Part shown: piece after piece, positions 61,401-64,000 of the stretch | Position numbering within the stretch: position 1 is the first letter of the stretch | How the letters are laid out: each line of letters starts with the position of its first letter | Source: Motacilla alba alba | Lineage: Eukaryota > Chordata > Aves > Passeriformes > Motacillidae | Assembly: GCF_015832195.1 (NCBI RefSeq) | Contig: NC_052019.1 | Coordinates: 44,581,016-44,645,015, forward strand | Direction of reading: 5' to 3' | DNA: 64,000 bases | Translations under genes and position numbers: made by a program | Notes under the pieces: generated by a model | What the model saw: only the letters and a program-made list of their open reading frames with translations | Database searches by the model: none | Told to the model about the DNA's origin: nothing

Positions 61401-63852
61401 GAACAAAAGCTTGTTGGGTACCTACTTTCTATGACTCTTCATACAAAAAGGCAACACTGCTGATTTAATGTTCTAACAGGAAAGGCAAAGGATGTGGCGG
61501 AAAAAGTGAAGACACTGTCTCACTGCCTCTCTGTCTCACCCAAATCTAAGTGCGCAACTGAAACACCAAAAAAGGAATCTATTGATGTCTATCATCTACT
61601 TTATTATAACTTTCTTACAAACCACCAGAAAATAATCCAGTAATGTGACCTGTAAGGACAAGTCTTAAGAGCTGTTAAATAACTTACCCACACAAGTACT
61701 CTTTCGGCTTTGAGATGTAAGGACCTTTTCTTCACTATTAGGGACTGGATCTGACACTGACGTTTCTTTGAAGTCAAAAGCTCCAACATCCAGATGATCC
61801 ACTTTCTGTTTATTAAGTGCTTTAACCTGTACTTTTTTGTTCTTGACTTTCTTATTCTGTGTCTTCTCCTTTTCAGAGGGCTGAGGTTTAGAAATGGGAG
61901 CTGCAGAGCCATAATTTTTTGATTTTTTGCTCTTAGTGGGTATCGAAATCCAAGAAGTAGAAGATGCATCACCTGATTCATCAATTAAAAATTCACATTC
62001 ATTTTCTATTTCTATTTCTTGATACTTCACAGGACAAGGTGATGGTGGTGATATGGAGGTTGAGTATCTAAAGAATGGAGGAAAAAAAACATTCCTATCA
62101 ATCAGGGTCAGGGGGGAAATTGACTTTCAGTCTTCCAAATCTAGTGGTAACTCCCCACTGTAACACCTAGACACAGTACAGAATGTTCCTCAAAAGAATT
62201 ATTAAAAAGTTCATCCATCATATATTCCATATTAAGCCTCCATACAAACCTCTGTCCAAATGTTCTTGTTGCTACAGCTGCTAAGACAGCTGAAGAGAAA
62301 GTCTTTTCTGTCCGGGCAGATGATGCAGTAACACGTCCTGTTCCTTGCACAGGAACAACCTGCTCATCTCTCCCAGGCTGAGGTCCTTCCAAATTTTCCT
62401 CTTTGCCATGGCGCTTTGCTGAGGTCCCAGGCTGAGGTCCTTCCAAACGTTCCTCTTTTCCACGGCTCTTTGCTGAGGTCCCAGGCTGATGTCCTTCCAA
62501 ATTTTCCTCTTTTCCATGGCTCTTTGCTGCAGCTGGCGTACTCCAGTTATCAAAACACAATCTACGATGAGAAAGAGCATTCAAATATGCTGCTATAAAT
62601 CCTGAGTGCACAATAAAGTACTGTGAGGATGAACAGATGCTCCTGCTGACAGCACCTCACTTCCTATGAATGAGCTTCCCTTTGGAAACTTGCTGCAACA
62701 CAGGTTAGCAGCAGTGCTTTCCAGTACAGTAGCAAGTGCCCACAGGAAACACGGACTCAGCATGGGACTCCTGATCAAAGTAAAGGCTGCTCAGCAAGAC
62801 AAATTCCTAATTTTAGGAGAATGTGCTTGAGAAATTGTCAGGTTTTCATTCAGACTGTAGGTGCACTGCCTTTGCAATCTCACTCCATCAATGGGAGTCA
62901 ATAGGATCAGTGTCACTCCATCTTTATGATCTACCCCAGAGATTCAGTCCTCTAGGAAAGCAGAACTATGGTCAGGACAGGACACTGGCCAGTGCTGCAG
63001 TTCAGCTTCAAGTCTTCCAACAAGGAGATAATAATCACAACTGAAGCTATTTTACTTTGAATAAAGCATTTGTATATTCAGAGAGAGAGGAACAATGACT
63101 GCTCATTTCTGCTTTCATAAATTTTTGTTAACTTTTAAAGTCAACACTGTCAATAAGATCCACTGAAGAAGTCTAGATGATCTGAGAAGCTGGTACTTTG
63201 GTGCACTTTCCTGGAAAAAGAGTTTAAATTTATTGTGACAGGCTTCCTTCACTTGGGTACTGCACTTACCACCAGAATATTAAATAAAATATAATTCTGC
63301 CCTTTTTTAAACCCAGATAGAGAACTTCCTAAAAAGCTTTCAATTATTTTTTATGAGTTCAAAATCCAAACTCAATTTACCCTGAGGTGGGGGGCACACC
63401 TGGAATATGACACCACAACCACGTTCAGCTCTACTTACTTAACAACAGGAGAACTTTTCGCTTTCTCCACAGGAAAAGGCGATCCAACAGACCCACGACT
63501 ATTCCCAGGGTCCAATGGCACGGCCAGACGCTGGCATGGTGCTTCAACGTCTTTTAAAGTATTTTTTTTTTCACTTTTAGACACAGGAGACTCTGTCCTT
63601 ATAGAAGTAGCTACGCAATCAGGTGTTGCAGGCTTCAGGTGTGATTCGCATGACTGTCCTGCCATATATATAGAACAGGTTTAATTCTTTTACTTAAAAC
63701 CTTAAAAAATCCCAAGAAATAGTTACTTTAAAAACCTTAACTCAGTAACAGTGTGACCAACCTCTGCTGCTGACTGATTTTAGTGGTGATGCAGGTGAGG
63801 GTTCTGCAGACTTACAGGCACTTTTCACAGAGCTGGCTGACCCCGCCTTGGG
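49328..63852 (-). CDS. CENPC: CENPC, centromere protein C (3' part of gene, 14 coding exons, 5' end outside window)
   Basis: CENP-C is the inner-kinetochore scaffold that binds CENP-A nucleosomes and recruits the CCAN and Mis12 complexes. Join (minus strand): 63852-63762, 63658-63439, 62561-62250, 62067-61688, 61044-60201, 59649-59611, 58409-58342, 57284-57216, 55462-55358, 54541-54443, 51849-51751, 51466-51312, 50908-50818, 49401-49328. All introns begin GT and end AG, phases agree at every junction, and the sum is 2646 nt, exactly 882 codons including TGA. Using local numbering from the first visible codon, residues 1-100 are Ser/Pro/Lys-rich, 114-167 are three 18-residue repeats, 233-251 hold an EFLID...SWISIP block, about 335-615 are a charged low-complexity region, 675-709 hold the CENP-C motif (NVRRTKRIRMRPLEYWRGER), and about 760-881 form the cupin domain ending in ESVLLFTQLKDR. 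Length is already close to full vertebrate CENP-C (human about 943), so only the N-terminus and its Mis12-binding segment are missing. I did not see the mammalian-type central WW motif. Confidence 0.96.
50818..50908 (-). CDS. CENPC: CENPC coding exon M, cupin domain part 2
   Basis: A 91-nt exon with acceptor TTCCATTAAG and donor GTGAGT, phase 0 to phase 1. It encodes AFHIIHGKVIVTLHNTSYYL and TAGDCFYVPA. These are the core beta strands of the cupin. The G-D-x-F-Y-V-P element is the classic second cupin motif and is intact. Confidence 0.96.
51312..51466 (-). CDS. CENPC: CENPC coding exon L, cupin domain part 1
   Basis: A 155-nt exon with acceptor TTTTTTGTAG and donor GTAAGT, phase 1 to phase 0. 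It encodes CVNTANSRSYFFKDEAVEIQ then LFATGRLVLKPYKEKGHQFV and DMDTI. This is the first half of the C-terminal cupin fold through which CENP-C dimerises. The FATGxLxLxPxxEKGxQ pattern matches vertebrate CENP-C. Confidence 0.96.
51751..51849 (-). CDS. CENPC: CENPC coding exon K
   Basis: A 99-nt exon with acceptor ATCCTCAG and donor GTGAGT, phase 1 to phase 1. It encodes SEETPTSLDHSLADASKPTV followed by VLDPVTNNEVHL. Human CENP-C has a comparable Pro-x-x-V-x-DPxT-x-E-x-x-L element at the start of its cupin region. It is separated from exon J by the largest intron here (2.6 kb). Confidence 0.93.
51850..54442 (-). other. CENPC: CENPC intron J/K, 2.6 kb
   Basis: AT-rich intron without a further exon that I can recognise; the phases of the flanking exons fit directly. 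It contains the old CR1-type fragment listed separately. Otherwise I see nothing distinctive. Confidence 0.8.
53045..53640 (-). mobile_element. Ancient CR1-type LINE fragment in CENPC intron
   Basis: The plus strand reads like the antisense of an old amniote CR1-type element. There is a CAGGGTCCTGTCTCC...CAGTGGCC segment near 53060-53085, then a TAGTTCTTGTGTTT segment near 53344, and CTTCTCCATGTCACTCATGA and GTTTTAGACCTCTTCC around 53407-53455. These are short matches to a family pattern I know from reptile and bird genomes, with gaps and much divergence. Boundaries are approximate. Confidence 0.4.
54443..54541 (-). CDS. CENPC: CENPC coding exon J
   Basis: A 99-nt exon with acceptor TTTGTTTCAG and donor GTAGGA, phase 1 to phase 1. 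It encodes EFVISGLVHPETESPRKSKR followed by RKDCPKQKTDTT. The first part continues the conserved stretch after the CENP-C motif (human GGFVISG...). The Arg/Lys-rich remainder links to the cupin domain and may act as a nuclear localisation segment (inference). Confidence 0.95.
55358..55462 (-). CDS. CENPC: CENPC coding exon I, CENP-C motif
   Basis: A 105-nt exon with acceptor GAAATCAG and donor GTATTA, phase 1 to phase 1. It encodes MPSNTPNVRRTKRIRMRP then LEYWRGERVNYTTKPSG. This is the CENP-C motif, the signature that binds the acidic patch of the nucleosome through its Arg residue and the CENP-A C-terminal tail through the aromatic pair Tyr-Trp. Both YW and the preceding RRTKR are intact, so nucleosome binding should be retained. 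This is the strongest single piece of identification in the window. Confidence 0.98.
55463..57215 (-). other. CENPC: CENPC intron H/I, 1.75 kb
   Basis: Intron with a GC-richer block at about 56440-56950 that is neither CENPC coding (phases do not require it) nor clearly a repeat family I can name. It holds open frames of about 110 codons on the minus strand without recognisable protein features. Confidence 0.75.
57216..57284 (-). CDS. CENPC: CENPC coding exon H
   Basis: A 69-nt exon with acceptor GTTTTCAG and donor GTAAGA, phase 1 to phase 1. It encodes NSEDLNYKLRHLLSDEIAKH then KI-V across the junction. The human protein has a similar HHKLV just before its CENP-C motif, which supports the placement. 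The exon length is a multiple of three. Confidence 0.9.
57800..57955. repeat. A/C-only low-complexity tract (G/T in CENPC transcript)
   Basis: About 150 bases made almost only of A and C, with C-runs at 57820-57824, 57860-57863, 57889-57892 and 57923-57928. On the CENPC transcript strand these are four G-runs of 4-6 in a T-rich background. It sits in the intron between exons G and H. Confidence 0.85.
58342..58409 (-). CDS. CENPC: CENPC coding exon G
   Basis: A 68-nt exon with acceptor CCTTTGCAG after a long T-tract and donor GTAATA, phase 2 to phase 1. It encodes GPVLEDELTSSTKSPEQDDT, an acidic, Ser/Thr-rich linker upstream of the CENP-C motif. Confidence 0.88.
58410..59610 (-). other. CENPC: CENPC intron F/G, 1.2 kb
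   Basis: Ordinary intron sequence. I see no repeat or extra exon. The neighbouring introns at 57285-58341 (holding the A/C tract), 59650-60200, 61045-61687 and 62562-63438 also show no additional coding exon. Confidence 0.75.
59611..59649 (-). CDS. CENPC: CENPC micro-exon F (39 nt)
   Basis: A 39-nt exon with acceptor TTTTCTAG and donor GTAATT, phase 2 to phase 2. It encodes DSFVAEKVVSSG. It is too short to show as an ORF, but both splice sites and the frame link exon E (…HGSQ) to exon G (GPVLEDE…). It is symmetric in length, so skipping it would keep the frame. Confidence 0.85.
60201..61044 (-). CDS. CENPC: CENPC large coding exon E
   Basis: The largest exon in the window, 844 nt, with acceptor TATTGACAG and donor GTAAGC, phase 1 to phase 2. 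It encodes about 281 residues that are Lys/Ser/Glu-rich and predicted disordered, with basic clusters (KKKQTAEQKVPKVKVVKRG, RKKQKLPDEKIKSNKRKHNR) and an acidic run EESSESEPGEEELEREP. In mammals the central nucleosome-binding motif with paired Trp lies in the corresponding region. I see only one Trp-containing site near the start (TSWKPEAEELMLSW) and one KKWSAK, neither resembling that motif. Confidence 0.95.
61688..62067 (-). CDS. CENPC: CENPC coding exon D (CCAN-binding block)
   Basis: A 380-nt exon with acceptor TTCTTTAG and donor GTAAGT, phase 2 to phase 1. It begins YSTSISPPSPCPVKYQE and contains CEFLIDESG followed by STSWISIPTKSKK. This matches the human CENP-C block with the EFIID and SWITIP elements, which is known to contact CENP-H/I/K/M and CENP-L/N. 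The rest is Lys/Gln-rich and ends KSTCV before the split codon. The segment probably docks this CENP-C to the CCAN. Confidence 0.95.
62250..62561 (-). CDS. CENPC: CENPC coding exon C with 18-residue tandem repeats
   Basis: A 312-nt exon with acceptor CATCGTAG and donor GTTTGT, phase 2 to phase 2. After LCFDNWSTPAAA it carries three tandem 18-residue units of the form KxxGKEExLEGxQPG(TSA), encoded by 54-bp repeats at 62372-62533. It then reads DEQVVPVQGTGRV and TRTFGQ before the donor. It lies in the region that in chicken and human CENP-C is the PEST-like, CCAN-binding part. The repeats are highly charged and presumably disordered (inference). Confidence 0.92.
62372..62533 (-). repeat. 54-bp tandem repeat, three copies, coding
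   Basis: Units 62372-62425, 62426-62479 and 62480-62533 are nearly identical on the plus strand, each starting CCCAGGCTGA. They lie in frame inside CENPC exon C and produce three 18-residue copies. The middle and left copies differ by a handful of bases, which suggests recent duplication. Confidence 0.93.
63439..63658 (-). CDS. CENPC: CENPC coding exon B
   Basis: A 220-nt exon bounded by the acceptor ATGGCAG and the donor GTAAGT. It begins in phase 1 and ends in phase 2. It encodes a disordered, Ser/Pro/Lys-rich stretch that begins QSCESHLKPATPDC and ends SSPVVK. An in-frame ATG lies just before the acceptor, inside the intron, so an ORF reading here appears to start with Met. That Met is not a real start, because the exon joins upstream coding sequence in frame. 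Confidence 0.9.
63762..63852 (-). CDS. CENPC: CENPC coding exon A (first visible)
   Basis: A 91-nt exon that starts in phase 0 after the acceptor TATGACAG and ends one base into a codon before GTTGGT. It encodes a Ser/Ala/Lys/Pro-rich disordered segment that begins PKAGSASSVKSACKSAEPSP. Low complexity makes the acceptor choice the least certain of the series. It is supported by the downstream frame, which continues as ...SSR-G-QSCES. The remaining 148 bases to the window edge look intronic. Confidence 0.8.
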
Positions 63853-64000
63853 CTGTCATAGTTGGTAACAAACAATGAGATGAAGTAAAATATTTGATAA
63901 AGCAACAGTATTTTAACAGGAATATACATTTCTATAGAACATTAATATAATTCATGTTCTTCCCTTAATTCATACTCATTCAAATCACAGTTCTATTTCA

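Noticed and set aside
63435..63665. Apparent Met start of a short protein at 63665 (minus)
   Set aside because: The ATG lies in the intron just before the acceptor; the exon joins upstream CENPC coding sequence in frame.

Overview
The window looks like nuclear DNA from a bird, probably a passerine or another neoavian. The single recognisable gene is a vertebrate centromere protein gene with many GT-AG introns. The interspersed repeats are CR1 LINE fragments, some still carrying the avian-type ATTCTATGA-like 3' tail, plus ERVL- and ERVK-type solo LTRs. There are no operons, ribosome binding sites, tRNA or rRNA genes, or CRISPR arrays that I can see.

Right part, about 49.2-64 kb (minus strand): the 3' portion of CENPC (CENP-C), the protein that links CENP-A chromatin to the kinetochore. 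I could phase fourteen coding exons, from 63852 down to the TGA at 49328-49330. They join in one frame into 882 codons (881 residues plus stop) with reading-frame-compatible splice sites throughout. The 5' exons (the N-terminal Mis12-binding part) and the promoter lie beyond base 64000. Diagnostic pieces are the CENP-C motif exon (55358-55462), the C-terminal cupin dimerisation domain (last exons down to 49328) and a conserved EFLID...SWISIP block (61688-62067). Features of note are a 54-bp in-frame triplication in one exon, a near-perfect 21-bp stem hairpin just after the stop codon, an old CR1-type insertion in the 2.6-kb intron, and a G/T-rich intronic tract.

Left part, 1 to about 49 kb: no protein-coding gene that I can support. 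By the known amniote gene order (EPHA5 - desert - CENPC - STAP1) this is the CENPC-proximal end of the desert next to EPHA5. It holds solo LTRs (17935-18599 with exact 6-bp TSDs; 42864-43352 with near-exact 5-bp TSDs; about 27765-28845; and two less certain ones at 2892-3210 and 4829-5227), CR1 fragments (22395, 32195, 39125 and 40990), microsatellites, a 245-bp CpG island directly beside the 17.9-kb solo LTR, a second small CpG-dense patch with nested inverted repeats at 27.3-27.5 kb, and several AT-rich blocks rich in homeodomain/POU core sites that resemble conserved developmental enhancers. The short ORFs in this part look like chance ORFs.
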